Shown in pieces: positions 1-7,728 of a DNA stretch of 64,000 nt. The stretch lies in assembly GCF_900143625.1 (NCBI RefSeq), contig NZ_FRFF01000201.1, positions 1 through 64,000 of the forward strand, read 5' to 3'. The translations under genes were made by a program, and so were the position numbers. The DNA is from Nocardiopsis sp. JB363 (GTDB lineage Bacteria; Actinomycetota; Actinomycetes; Streptosporangiales; Streptosporangiaceae). The notes beneath the pieces were generated by a model, which ran no database searches, was not told the DNA's origin, and worked only from the letters and a program-made list of their open reading frames with translations. The stretch's first letter is position 1; each line of letters opens with the position of its first letter.

Positions 1-1
1 C

Positions 2-712
2 TCCCCGACCCCCGAGCCTTCCGAGGCCCCCGAAACCGACGCCGATGGCGCGGCGAACACGGCCGACGAGAACGTCGACAACGCGTCCGACGACGTCATC
101 GAGCTGAACGAGGAGAACTCCGAACTCGTCGACGGTGGTGACACCGTCGTCATCGAGGCCACCGTCTCCGGTGCCACGGTGAGCACCTCTCAGAGCTGGG
201 GCGGCGATGTCTCCCACGATGCCTTCGAGGGCACCGTGTCCCTGCCGGATGAGGTCAGCGCCCTCTCCAACGGTGAGGAGGTCACGGTCGAGGTTCTTCC
301 GGTCGTCGACCAGGGTGTCGTCCAGACCGAGGACGCCGGGTTCCTCTGGAACGACGCGTACACCAACCTCTACCTGGCCTTCTCGGTCGACGGTGAGATC
401 GTGAACGGTTACACGATCGCCGAGAGCGCCGCGGGTATCACCACCGGTGCGGCCGACGGTGGCGGTGACACCGGTGGTGGCGAGGAGGGCGACGACAAGA
501 CCCCGCCGAAGGAGCGCGACGAGGACACGCTTCCCAAGACGGACGTCGAGGACGCCAAGGACGCCGAGCCGCTGGCCACGACCGGTTCCCCGGTCATCGG
601 CCTGATCGCCGCGGGTGCCGCGATCGCCGCCGGTGGTGGCGCCGCCGCCTACCTGGCTCGTCGCAAGAAGAACGGCAACGAGGTCGACGAGGCCGCGAAC
701 AGCGAGAGCTGA
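2..712 (+). CDS. Cell-wall-anchored LAxTG surface protein (5' truncated)
   Basis: The frame is open from the window edge, so the N-terminus and any signal peptide lie outside. The visible part starts with a Pro/Glu/Asp-rich linker. A beta-rich domain follows, then a Gly/Asp/Glu-rich spacer. The C-terminus is a sorting signal: LATTG, a hydrophobic Ala/Gly segment and a basic tail beginning ARRKK. Class E sortases of actinobacteria are known to cleave LAxTG, so covalent attachment to peptidoglycan is inferred. The pattern W..A...LY..F...G ending AE.AA..T.G recurs in the protein at 2347-3417, so the two are paralogues. The function of the exposed domain is not recognised. Confidence 0.85.
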   Translation, partial: SPTPEPSEAPETDADGAANTADENVDNASDDVIELNEENSELVDGGDTVVIEATVSGATVSTSQSWGGDVSHDAFEGTVSLPDEVSALSNGEEVTVEVLPVVDQGVVQTEDAGFLWNDAYTNLYLAFSVDGEIVNGYTIAESAAGITTGAADGGGDTGGGEEGDDKTPPKERDEDTLPKTDVEDAKDAEPLATTGSPVIGLIAAGAAIAAGGGAAAYLARRKKNGNEVDEAANSES

Positions 713-751
713 TCCCGCGCCGGTCCGTGCCGACCGGTTCTCATGGACCGC

Positions 752-790
752 GAGGAGGCCCCGAGGAGCATGGCTCCCAGGGGCCTCCTC
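752..790. terminator. Intrinsic terminator hairpin
   Basis: There is a perfect 11-bp stem, GAGGAGGCCCC at 752-762 pairing with 780-790, and a 17-nt loop. It lies 40 nt after the stop of the first surface-protein gene and before the convergent amidase gene. Confidence 0.8.
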
Positions 791-880
791 ATCGTTTCAG
801 CGGCGACTTCCGGTGTCGGTGCACCCAGGGGGGCGGCCTCTCCCGCGCGCGGCCCTCTCAGAGTCACAGGAACAACCTGC

Positions 881-918
881 TGCCGCGTCAGTCGAGGTTC
901 GCCCCGACCGAGGCGGTG
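881..918. repeat. Diverged copy of the stop-codon-abutting repeat
   Basis: Positions 881-906 match the left end of the 54721-54885 element at 24 of 26 bases. The repeat ends directly against the TAG stop codon of the amidase gene (919-921, minus strand). Read on the minus strand it can fold into an imperfect 12-bp hairpin, so it may serve as that gene's terminator. Confidence 0.6.
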
Positions 919-1809
919 CTAGTCGCGCATGAGGTAGGAGGCCAGGCCCCTGGCGATGGCGTCGGCGGCGTCCGCCTGCCAATCGGGGTCGGTGAGAAGC
1001 TCCGCGTCCTCCGGGTTGCGCATGTTCCCGGCTTCCAGGAAGACCTTCGGCACGGTGGAAAGGTTCAGTCCGCCCAGGTCGGTGCGTTCGTCCAGCCCCT
1101 CGTCGGCGAGGTAGTCCGCGTAGGGGATGTCGCCACCCTCCAGGTACTCGCGCCGGATGTCCTCGGCGAGCAACGCGGAGGGCTCCACGATGTCCTCGGT
1201 CAACCCGGGCACTTCACCAGGGGTGATGACGTGGAACCCGCGGCCGGACTCCGGACCGCCGTCCGCGTGGATGGACAGGGCGGCGTCGGCCTCCTCGGTG
1301 TTGCCGATCTCGGCGCGTTCGTCGATACAGGGGCCGACGCTCTCGTTGTCCTCTCGGGTGAGGACCACCTTGACCCCGTCGGCCTCAAGGCGTTCCTTGA
1401 CGAGAAGCGACAGGTCCCAGTTGAACTCGTGTTCGGAGTGACCGTCCACGGTCTCCGACCCCACCGTGTCGCAGGCCTTCTCACCGTTGCCGACTTCCAC
1501 CAGGCTGTTGATCTCGCTCGCGGCCTCGGCGTTGCCGCCGTTGTGGCCGGGATCGATCACCACGACCCGGTCGCCCAGCGGACCGTCGCCGTTCGCGGGG
1601 CCTTCCTGGCCGTCGTCGGCGCCACCGTCGTCGTTCTCCCCGTTCGAGTCCTCGGGGCCGGGCAGTGGCGGTGCGGCCGTGGGATCGCCCTCCGGGGCAC
1701 CGTCGGCGGGCGCTGAGCAGGCCGCGGTCCACAACACCGCGAATGAGAGCAGGGCCAAGGTGCGTCCGCGGCCCGGGCGCTCTGTTGGTGCGGAGTCGAA
1801 CATGCCCAC
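919..1809 (-). CDS. N-acetylmuramoyl-L-alanine amidase, lipoprotein
   Basis: This is a 296-residue Amidase_3 family enzyme that would cut the bond between MurNAc and the stem peptide. An N-terminal hydrophobic segment ends in a lipobox-like TAAC, so a lipid-anchored extracytoplasmic protein is likely. An acidic, Pro/Gly-rich linker follows to about residue 80. The catalytic domain shows the expected zinc-site motifs: DPGHNGG, HEFNWDL, SIHADG, and the catalytic Glu in FLEAGN. It lies between two cell-wall-anchored protein genes and is divergent from the second. The family assignment is firm; the physiological role (division, sporulation or turnover) is not shown by the sequence. Confidence 0.9.
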   Translation of the reverse strand: MGMFDSAPTERPGRGRTLALLSFAVLWTAACSAPADGAPEGDPTAAPPLPGPEDSNGENDDGGADDGQEGPANGDGPLGDRVVVIDPGHNGGNAEAASEINSLVEVGNGEKACDTVGSETVDGHSEHEFNWDLSLLVKERLEADGVKVVLTREDNESVGPCIDERAEIGNTEEADAALSIHADGGPESGRGFHVITPGEVPGLTEDIVEPSALLAEDIRREYLEGGDIPYADYLADEGLDERTDLGGLNLSTVPKVFLEAGNMRNPEDAELLTDPDWQADAADAIARGLASYLMRD

Positions 1810-2346
1810 AATCTAGCCGGTCGACATGCCTCAGCCGTACTCCCGTAAAGAGGGGGGAACGTTCCATGTTGGAAGTCCGTAATCGGACAGAGGCCAGGAT
1901 ATCGCTATGCGAAAAGGTGCTGGATTTCGTGGTCGCCCGACCCTTCCCGGGCCTATTTCTTTCCTTATTGAAAGGCCTCTGACGCGCTTGTCATGGGAAG
2001 GTTTACAGTCCGGAAAAAACTTCACCCATCCCTTGGGCCGGGTCACGTAGGGCAATGTTCGGGTCATCGTGATCTGTTTGTGATCTGTGTTTCGGTGATT
2101 TGATCTTTGTCTGTGAGTAGTCTCCACGAAGAGAACCGGGAAGTAACATGCAGGTTCACCGGCCACCCGTCCCTCCGTGGCTCCAGGTCGAAGCAGCCCG
2201 GTTCTCCCAGGTAGAGAGCTTCTGAACGCCCTCGCCTTCCCCCGACCGATCCTGGCTCGCGACTCCGTGTTCCGAGATTTTCCCGTCTGCTTTTCGGCGG
2301 CGATTCGCGTGACCAGGCCGACCCGTCCAGGGTCGGACGAATCCGA
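1810..2346. other. Divergent intergenic region, 537 bp, no gene seen
   Basis: This separates the amidase start from the second LAxTG gene and should hold both promoters. Positions 2068-2125 are clearly richer in A and T than the surroundings and carry GTGATCTGT twice, 12 nt apart, then related GTGATTTGATCTTTG. I see no convincing small ORF or known riboswitch. A repeat-binding regulator is possible but unproven. Confidence 0.5.
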
Positions 2347-3417
2347 ATGAGGATTGTCTTGCGTAGAACTCGCAGCATCACCGCGCGTCGTGTCCTTCAG
2401 GGAAGTGTCGCCTTCGTCGGTTTCGGTGCCCTGGGTCTGGCCGCCGCCATGCCGGCTCAGGCCGACACCGTTCTGTACGGTTCCGGTACCGCCTCGGTCT
2501 ATGGCCAGGAGACCTACCTGGAAGGCACTCCGCAGGGAGAGGAAGGTTCGGCCGCGGACAACCACTCCTTCCAGCCCGAGAGCTTCCTGACGATCGACGC
2601 CGACACCGAGGTCCGTGTGGACGCCGCCGGTACGCACACCACCGTCGCGGTCAACAGTGCCCACGCCCAGCTGACGCTGGAGGACATCCTGGGCATCATG
2701 GCGGAAGCGGACACCGAGCTGCTGGCCTCCGAGGGTGACGTGGCCACCTTCTCCGAGGACGGGACCGTCGAGACGTTCGACGAACAGGACCTCCTCATCG
2801 ACGTCGAGTTCAACGACGCCGTCATCTCCGTCACCAAGGCCTGGGACGGCACCTACACCACCGAATTCGTCGAGGGCACCGTCCAGGAGAACGTCAACGA
2901 GCTGGGCATCGCCATCACCGTCCTCAACGAGGAGGGCGAGGGTGAGTTCGACGACCGGTACATGGAGGACGTCGTCTGGGACGGCGCGTTCAACGTCCTC
3001 TACGCGGAGTTCGACGCCGGGGGTCTGGGCGGAATCGACTTCTACCTCGCGGAGGCCGTCGCGGCCACCACCGACGGCGACCTCGGTGAGGACGATGACG
3101 ACAACGACGACGAGGACAACGACGAGGACAACGACAACGACGAGGACAACGAGGAAGAGGACGACGACAACGGGGACACCGGCGGCGGCGAGGACGGCAA
3201 GGACGACGAGAAGGACGACGGCAAGGAACACCCCGGGGACGGTGACAAGGGCGACGACAAGCAGGGTGAGGACGAAGACCTGGCTCGCACCGGTTCGCCC
3301 ATCGCGGCCCTGATCGGCGCCGGTGTCGCCCTTGCCACCGGTGGTGGCGCCGCCGCTTACCTGGCTCGCCGGCGGAAGAAGAACAAGGCCGAGGCAGAGG
3401 AGACCGACGAAGGCTGA
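2347..3417 (+). CDS. Cell-wall-anchored LAxTG surface protein with Asp-rich spacer
   Basis: The protein has 356 residues. It starts with a basic N-terminus and a signal peptide ending near AMPAQA (about residue 39). A beta-rich ectodomain spans residues 40-245. An extremely acidic, low-complexity Asp/Glu/Asn/Gly/Lys spacer follows at about 248-315. The sorting signal is LARTG, a hydrophobic segment and an ARRRKKNK tail. The export and anchoring architecture is clear; the ectodomain matches no family I recognise. It shares motifs with its neighbours on both sides, for example a V.V..A...L.LEDIL stretch like RVDEARVRLGVEDLL in the next gene. A sortase substrate is inferred; no sortase gene is in the window. 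Confidence 0.88.
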   Translation: MRIVLRRTRSITARRVLQGSVAFVGFGALGLAAAMPAQADTVLYGSGTASVYGQETYLEGTPQGEEGSAADNHSFQPESFLTIDADTEVRVDAAGTHTTVAVNSAHAQLTLEDILGIMAEADTELLASEGDVATFSEDGTVETFDEQDLLIDVEFNDAVISVTKAWDGTYTTEFVEGTVQENVNELGIAITVLNEEGEGEFDDRYMEDVVWDGAFNVLYAEFDAGGLGGIDFYLAEAVAATTDGDLGEDDDDNDDEDNDEDNDNDEDNEEEDDDNGDTGGGEDGKDDEKDDGKEHPGDGDKGDDKQGEDEDLARTGSPIAALIGAGVALATGGGAAAYLARRRKKNKAEAEETDEG

Positions 3418-3472
3418 GTGAGGCCCGTCGACCCGGCCGGTCCCACCGCATGATGGTGGGACGGCCGCGACC

Positions 3473-3504
3473 GGACCCCGGGGACCGCATGGTCCCCGGG
3501 GTCC
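3473..3504. terminator. Strong intrinsic terminator
   Basis: A perfect 14-bp stem, GGACCCCGGGGACC with a GCAT loop, lies 55 nt after the second LAxTG gene. An 8-bp hairpin at 3440-3462 precedes it. Confidence 0.85.
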
Positions 3505-3837
3505 TCCCTTTCCCGAGCGCCCGCCACCCCCGACCCGTGATCGCCCCATGCCCCGATACCGGTCACCCCATGGTCACCGCCACGTGGCCTACAGAACGGT
3601 TTCCGTTTCGTGATCTAGGGACTAGGCTCGCAATGTGGATCGCAATGCGCACAGGTGTTCCACCCGCTCCGTCCCACCCGATCTCCCGCCCAGACCGGTT
3701 CGAGACCCTCCTCGAACTTCCCCGAATCACAGCGCCCGGCCACCAGGTCGGGTCGTGCCCCCGGTTCCGGTGCACCGACACCGGGGCAGCACCGACCCTC
3801 GGGTCGGGCATCCCCCAGATACAACTGGAGTGTTGTG
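3505..3837. other. Intergenic region before third surface protein gene
   Basis: This 333-bp region has no supported gene. It should contain the promoter of the third LAxTG gene; the only clear signal is the ribosome-binding GGAG at 3827-3830, seven bases before the GTG start. Confidence 0.5.
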
Positions 3838-5064
3838 GTGACTCCCGCCGTACCGTCCGCCCGCCGGTTCCTCGCCGGTGGAACCCTGTTCGTGGCTCTG
3901 GGTACGCTCGGTGTCGCCTCCGCGGCCCCCGCCGCCGCCAGCCCGCTGGTCTGGGCCAGCGCACAGGGCTGGGTCGCCGATGGCGACCTGGTCGCCGGTT
4001 ACTCCACCGCCATCAGTTTCGGTGGTGAACGCCAGGACGAGTCCGACGCGGTCCCCCTCTTCGGCCCGTTGGCCGAGTACGCGCGGGTCCAGGGTGAGAG
4101 CCGGACCGCGGTGGTGGACGAGACCGGGGCGAGTTCCCAGGTTCGGGTCGATGAGGCACGGGTCCGGCTCGGGGTGGAGGATCTGCTCGATCTCGGCATG
4201 ATCGACCTGCCGGAAGGTGTGGAGGCCCCCTCAGCGAGCCCCTCGGACGGCCTGGACGACAGGTCCGGCGACGCGCCGGAGGAGGACGACCCGGAGGAGA
4301 GCGGGGACGGCGCCGAGGAGACTCCGCCGGAGCGGGACCGGCAGCAAGCCGATGAACCCACCCCGGACACCCCCTTCGAGGAGCCTTCGCCCACACCCGG
4401 CGAGTCACCGTCCGAGGAGGACGTGGTGATTCTCGGTGAGGGCGATTCCGAGAACGTCTCCACCGATGGCAACTCGATCGAGTTCACCCTCCAGGACGTA
4501 CGATCCACCGCCGACGCCGGCTACGACGAGCGGACCGAGGCGAGCCTGGAGTACGGAGAGCTGACCGCTTTCGGAGCTCCGGTCCCCGACTTCGAGGGCG
4601 AGTACACGGCCGAGGACACATTGGAGGTCCTCGACGCCGAGGGCGAGACGGCCGAGGAAGTCCCCGTCAGCATCCGCTTCATCGAGCACGAGAGTCGCTT
4701 CGAGGACGACCAAGAGGGTTGGAAGGGCGAAGGCGTCCGTTCCGCCCTGACCGTGTGGGTCCAGGTGGGCGACCCCGAGGACCAGAACGGGTTCGCGGTC
4801 GACTTCGCGGACGCGTGGGCGATCGGTTCCGTTCACGGGACCGAGACCGGTGGTGATGACGGGGAAGACGAGCGTGTTGAGCGTGGCGAGCGCGGGGAGA
4901 AACCCGAGGACGAGGCGGCGGCGCCCAGCGGCCGGCTCGCGACGACCGGAAGTTCGATCGCCGCGTTGATCACCGCCGCGGTGGTCGCGGTGGGCGGTGG
5001 CGCGAGCGCGACCTTCCTGGCCCGCAAGCGCACCACGGCCATGGACGATCGGATCGAGGACTGA
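3838..5064 (+). CDS. Cell-wall-anchored LAxTG surface protein (third paralogue)
   Basis: The protein has 408 residues from a GTG start chosen because GGAG sits 7 nt upstream and a proper signal peptide follows (ARRFLAGG, hydrophobic core, cleavage near AAPAAAS). A longer upstream frame exists but would put Pro/Arg-rich non-signal sequence first. The ectodomain is interrupted by an acidic, Pro-rich linker at about residues 125-205. The sorting signal is LATTG, a hydrophobic segment and ARKR. It is a diverged paralogue of the 2347-3417 product. Three such proteins in tandem suggest duplication and divergence of a surface-layer component; the ligand is unknown. Confidence 0.87.
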   Translation: MTPAVPSARRFLAGGTLFVALGTLGVASAAPAAASPLVWASAQGWVADGDLVAGYSTAISFGGERQDESDAVPLFGPLAEYARVQGESRTAVVDETGASSQVRVDEARVRLGVEDLLDLGMIDLPEGVEAPSASPSDGLDDRSGDAPEEDDPEESGDGAEETPPERDRQQADEPTPDTPFEEPSPTPGESPSEEDVVILGEGDSENVSTDGNSIEFTLQDVRSTADAGYDERTEASLEYGELTAFGAPVPDFEGEYTAEDTLEVLDAEGETAEEVPVSIRFIEHESRFEDDQEGWKGEGVRSALTVWVQVGDPEDQNGFAVDFADAWAIGSVHGTETGGDDGEDERVERGERGEKPEDEAAAPSGRLATTGSSIAALITAAVVAVGGGASATFLARKRTTAMDDRIED

Positions 5065-5301
5065 ACCGGACGGTCGACGATTCGGCTCCGTCCGCGCCAG
5101 AGCCCTTCGGCTCCGGTCGGTGACGGCTGTCCTGGTGCATCGTGGGGCCGATGTTCCGGTCGAACTCGGTACACCCGTTCCGGACAGTGCGGGCGAGGGT
5201 GAAGGCGCCGGCCGTCCACGGTCCCCCTCGCCTTTCGAGGGCACATGAGTGGGCGGATCAGCCCGTCCGGGTGACCCGCCCCTACACTTCTTGTCTTCAG
5301 T

Positions 5302-5320
5302 GGCCGGAGCCCGTCCGGCC
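5302..5320. terminator. Possible weak terminator
   Basis: GGCCGGA and TCCGGCC form a 7-bp stem with a GCCCG loop between the convergent third surface-protein gene and bldC. It is short, so this is only a candidate. Confidence 0.35.
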
Positions 5321-5352
5321 GCTCCCCCCGGAATCGGCACAGACCAGGGAGA

Positions 5353-5556
5353 TCACTCCGTACGCTGGCTCGGGATACCGGCCAACAGAGCGCGGACCTC
5401 GGTTTCGCGGTAGCGGCGGTGGCCGCCCAGGGTGCGGATCGAGGTCAGCTTGCCCGCCTTGGCCCAGCGTGTCACGGTCTTGGGGTCCACGCGGAACATG
5501 GTGGCAACCTCGGCGGGGGTCAACAGGGGTTCCGCCTCGGGCGTGCGAGTTGACAT
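5353..5556 (-). CDS. bldC: Developmental regulator BldC (MerR-like HTH)
   Basis: This 67-residue protein is essentially one winged helix-turn-helix domain: LLTPAEVATMFRVDPKTV, then TRWAKAGKLTSIRTLGGHRR. It is nearly identical to Streptomyces BldC, which binds DNA cooperatively on direct repeats and delays sporulation. The ATG at 5556 is preferred over an upstream in-frame ATG because AGGAGGAGAG lies just upstream and the length matches the 68-residue Streptomyces protein. The conserved hypothetical gene behind it and the nearby DUF3073, purM and purF genes resemble the Streptomyces bldC neighbourhood. Confidence 0.95.
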   Translation of the reverse strand: MSTRTPEAEPLLTPAEVATMFRVDPKTVTRWAKAGKLTSIRTLGGHRRYRETEVRALLAGIPSQRTE

Positions 5557-6262
5557 TTGTACGGCCTCTCCTCCTGGATCTGTGTGCCGATCCTTGAGCC
5601 TTTTTCCTGGCACTTGGCCCGGATGTCCAGTATGTCGTCTAAGTCCATACTGGCATCACCCGAGGTGATTGCGCGACCACTCCAAGCAACTTTGCACGTG
5701 GGAGGCCTTCGAAAGCCGCCCGTGATCGCGTCACGCTAAGTGATTCTAGCGACACGTTTAGTGGCATGTGGCGTATTCGGTCAAAACTTCGTTCTCAGGC
5801 CTCGTTTTTCTCGATCCGGAGTGCCCGAAGTGCTAGGGCGGACCTGACCGAAACCCGGATGCCGAGCTTGGGGGAGAGGGGCGGAGCCCTTGGTCGGTCG
5901 CCGTCTGGAGGGAGATGGGCGGTTTCGCGCCTTCGGCGCTCGTCCGCTTCGGCCAGTGGGTCGGGCCACGCGGATTCGCGGCGTGGCAAGGGTTTCGCGA
6001 TTACTCAGAGTGCGCTCGGTAACCGACTCACTACAGTCTACGTCGATCCCTATCGGGCGTTATGCCCAGTTTCACAACGCTTGATGTCGTGGGCCGATGG
6101 AACCGGGTTCCACACCGCCTTCACGTGCGGAAAGAGGCCCGGGGTGGGGCGAGAAACCTGGTGTACCAGGTTGTGCACCGGCGTGGCGTTCCACCGTTTC
6201 CGGCCCGGGGTGACGACAACACCGCCGTGGTTGTCCACGAAAGTCTGAGGGAGCCATGACCC
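5557..6262. other. 706-bp region upstream of bldC without a supported gene
   Basis: The region between bldC and the hypothetical gene upstream is gene-free as far as I can tell. Open frames here have poor composition and no ribosome-binding site. Base composition is less GC-rich than the flanking genes at about 5590-5780 and 5990-6070. It probably carries a long bldC promoter or 5' leader. I could not identify a specific operator. Confidence 0.5.
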
Positions 6263-7096
6263 TCAGTTGGCGTGCTCCAGGGCGCGTACGGACTTCCACC
6301 GTCGGGTGATGCGTTGGCGCATCTCCACCACGCGACCGCCGTCGCCCTTGGACAGTGCCTCGATCGCGTCGGACATCTCCGCCACCGAATGGTCCGAGCC
6401 GAGGTGGTCGTCGCTGAGCAGGTGCGGCAGCCCTCCGTAGTCCAGCTCCAGCAGGGAATCGGGGTGGGCGACCGACCCCAGCCAGTCCACGAGGCGTTCG
6501 GTCGACCCCGAGACCGCGTGCTCCCCGATGTTGTCCCGCAGCACCGTCACCGTGTGCTCCAACCGGCGACGGGCCTGGGACGTGTGGGTCAGGTACAACA
6601 ACGTCCTGGTCGTGTCGGCGGACAGGACCAGACAGCGCTCTTGGTGCTCGAAGGGCACGAACCACGGCACCGGTATCGTCCACGTGCTCGACAGGATGAG
6701 CGGCCTGGCCTCCGCCCCCGTGTCACGCCACTGCCGGTAACCGGCCTCCGCCCGCGACGCCTCCTGTCGAGGCACGAAGGCCTCGATCAAGGCCTTCGGC
6801 GTGTCCGTGGTGAACTCGTCGAAGGAGCGCCAGCAACGCAGGCGGGTCTGCCAGGGGCACACGTACAACCGTTCGTCCACCCGGCGCAGGTAGGCGTCCT
6901 CGCTTTCTCCGGCGGGGGCGACGATCGGGGGTGTACTGATGGTCCGACCCAGGTTCTCCGCCTGTTCGGCGGCCAGCGCGTTGATCCGTTTCGGACGATC
7001 CTCGGATGAGGCGTACTCCTCCCAGTGCCGTCGGTCACGTGGAGAGAAGGTCGTGATCGGCTGGTAGACGCGGAGATAGGCGGTGTAGGGCAGCAC
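6263..7096 (-). CDS. Conserved actinobacterial hypothetical protein
   Basis: The product has 277 residues from a GTG that begins LPYTAYLRVYQP, which resembles the start of homologues I associate with the Streptomyces bldC locus. The frame stays open to 7180, so a start 28 codons earlier is possible; neither start has a clear Shine-Dalgarno sequence. The protein looks cytoplasmic, with Trp/Arg-rich segments such as YVCPWQTRLRCW and PVPWFVPF, and has no signal peptide or transmembrane helix. No catalytic motif is recognised. Conservation next to bldC is the only hint about its role. Confidence 0.75.
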   Translation of the reverse strand: MLPYTAYLRVYQPITTFSPRDRRHWEEYASSEDRPKRINALAAEQAENLGRTISTPPIVAPAGESEDAYLRRVDERLYVCPWQTRLRCWRSFDEFTTDTPKALIEAFVPRQEASRAEAGYRQWRDTGAEARPLILSSTWTIPVPWFVPFEHQERCLVLSADTTRTLLYLTHTSQARRRLEHTVTVLRDNIGEHAVSGSTERLVDWLGSVAHPDSLLELDYGGLPHLLSDDHLGSDHSVAEMSDAIEALSKGDGGRVVEMRQRITRRWKSVRALEHAN

Positions 7097-7349
7097 GATC
7101 GCATCGTGGCACAGATCGTTGCCCGTGGCACTCACCGTGAGAAACGCCTGGCAGGGAGTGCTTCCGTGCGCACGCCACACCCGTCACACCCGGGTGGCGT
7201 AGGCACGGTGCGGTCCGACCAGGTACGGTTGTGTGTGTACGTAAGCTGGCGCAGGCCGTCAGTCGCGTTTGACGGCCATCAGCCTGGTACTGCGGGTTAG
7301 TAAGTGATCTGGGGTTCGTCGGAACCCAATCGTTGAGGGGGTCGAGCCA

Positions 7350-7577
7350 ATGGGGCGCGGCCGAGCCAAGGCCAAGCAGCAGAAGGTCGCCCGGAAGCTC
7401 AAGTACAGCACCGGTGGTACCGACCTTGATCGGCTGCGGTCGGAGCTGGGTGTCGCTGAGGATGAGGGGTCTCCCTCCGGACCATCGGGTCCGGACGATC
7501 CCGATACTGAACCTCAGGACGACCTGGTGGACCGTTACGCGGATCTCGCCGACAAGTACTCGGACTCCGACAAGTAG
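7350..7577 (+). CDS. DUF3073 small protein
   Basis: This is a 75-residue highly charged protein. The basic N-terminal motif GRGRAKAKQQKVARKLKY is diagnostic of DUF3073, and an acidic, probably disordered C-terminal half follows. Function is unknown. The family is actinobacterial and commonly sits beside purM, as it does here (convergent with purM). A GAGGGGG Shine-Dalgarno sequence precedes the ATG. A short hairpin (GGGTTC/GAACCC, about 7313-7326) lies in the upstream region. Confidence 0.9.
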   Translation: MGRGRAKAKQQKVARKLKYSTGGTDLDRLRSELGVAEDEGSPSGPSGPDDPDTEPQDDLVDRYADLADKYSDSDK

Positions 7578-7634
7578 TCATACGTCGCCGAGACTTTCAG
7601 GTCGCTCGGAATCAACCGCTGACCTGTAGCGGCT

Positions 7635-7656
7635 ACGGCTTCCGACCGGAAGCCGT
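7635..7656. terminator. Terminator hairpin downstream of the DUF3073 gene
   Basis: A perfect 9-bp stem, ACGGCTTCC pairing with GGAAGCCGT, has a 4-nt loop. It lies just upstream of the larger hairpin at 7672-7711 in the same convergent gap. Confidence 0.6.
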
Positions 7657-7671
7657 CGCGGACAGGTGGAT

Positions 7672-7711
7672 ATAGCCGGTGCGAACCATTCTGGTGGTTC
7701 GCACCGGCTAT
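7672..7711. terminator. Bidirectional terminator between DUF3073 gene and purM
   Basis: A perfect 17-bp inverted repeat (7672-7688 with 7695-7711) and a 6-nt loop stand between two convergent genes. It is the strongest hairpin seen in this part of the window. Confidence 0.9.
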
Positions 7712-7728
7712 CTTCGCGTCCGTTTTTC

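Noticed and set aside
1831-3549. Val/Leu-rich hydrophobic frame antisense to the second surface protein
   Set aside because: The hydrophobic run is just the reverse complement of the Asp/Glu codon tract; there is no ribosome-binding site.
5766-6248. 160-codon frame upstream of bldC
   Set aside because: Ser/Arg-rich with no motif, no Shine-Dalgarno sequence and poor third-position bias; treated as non-coding.
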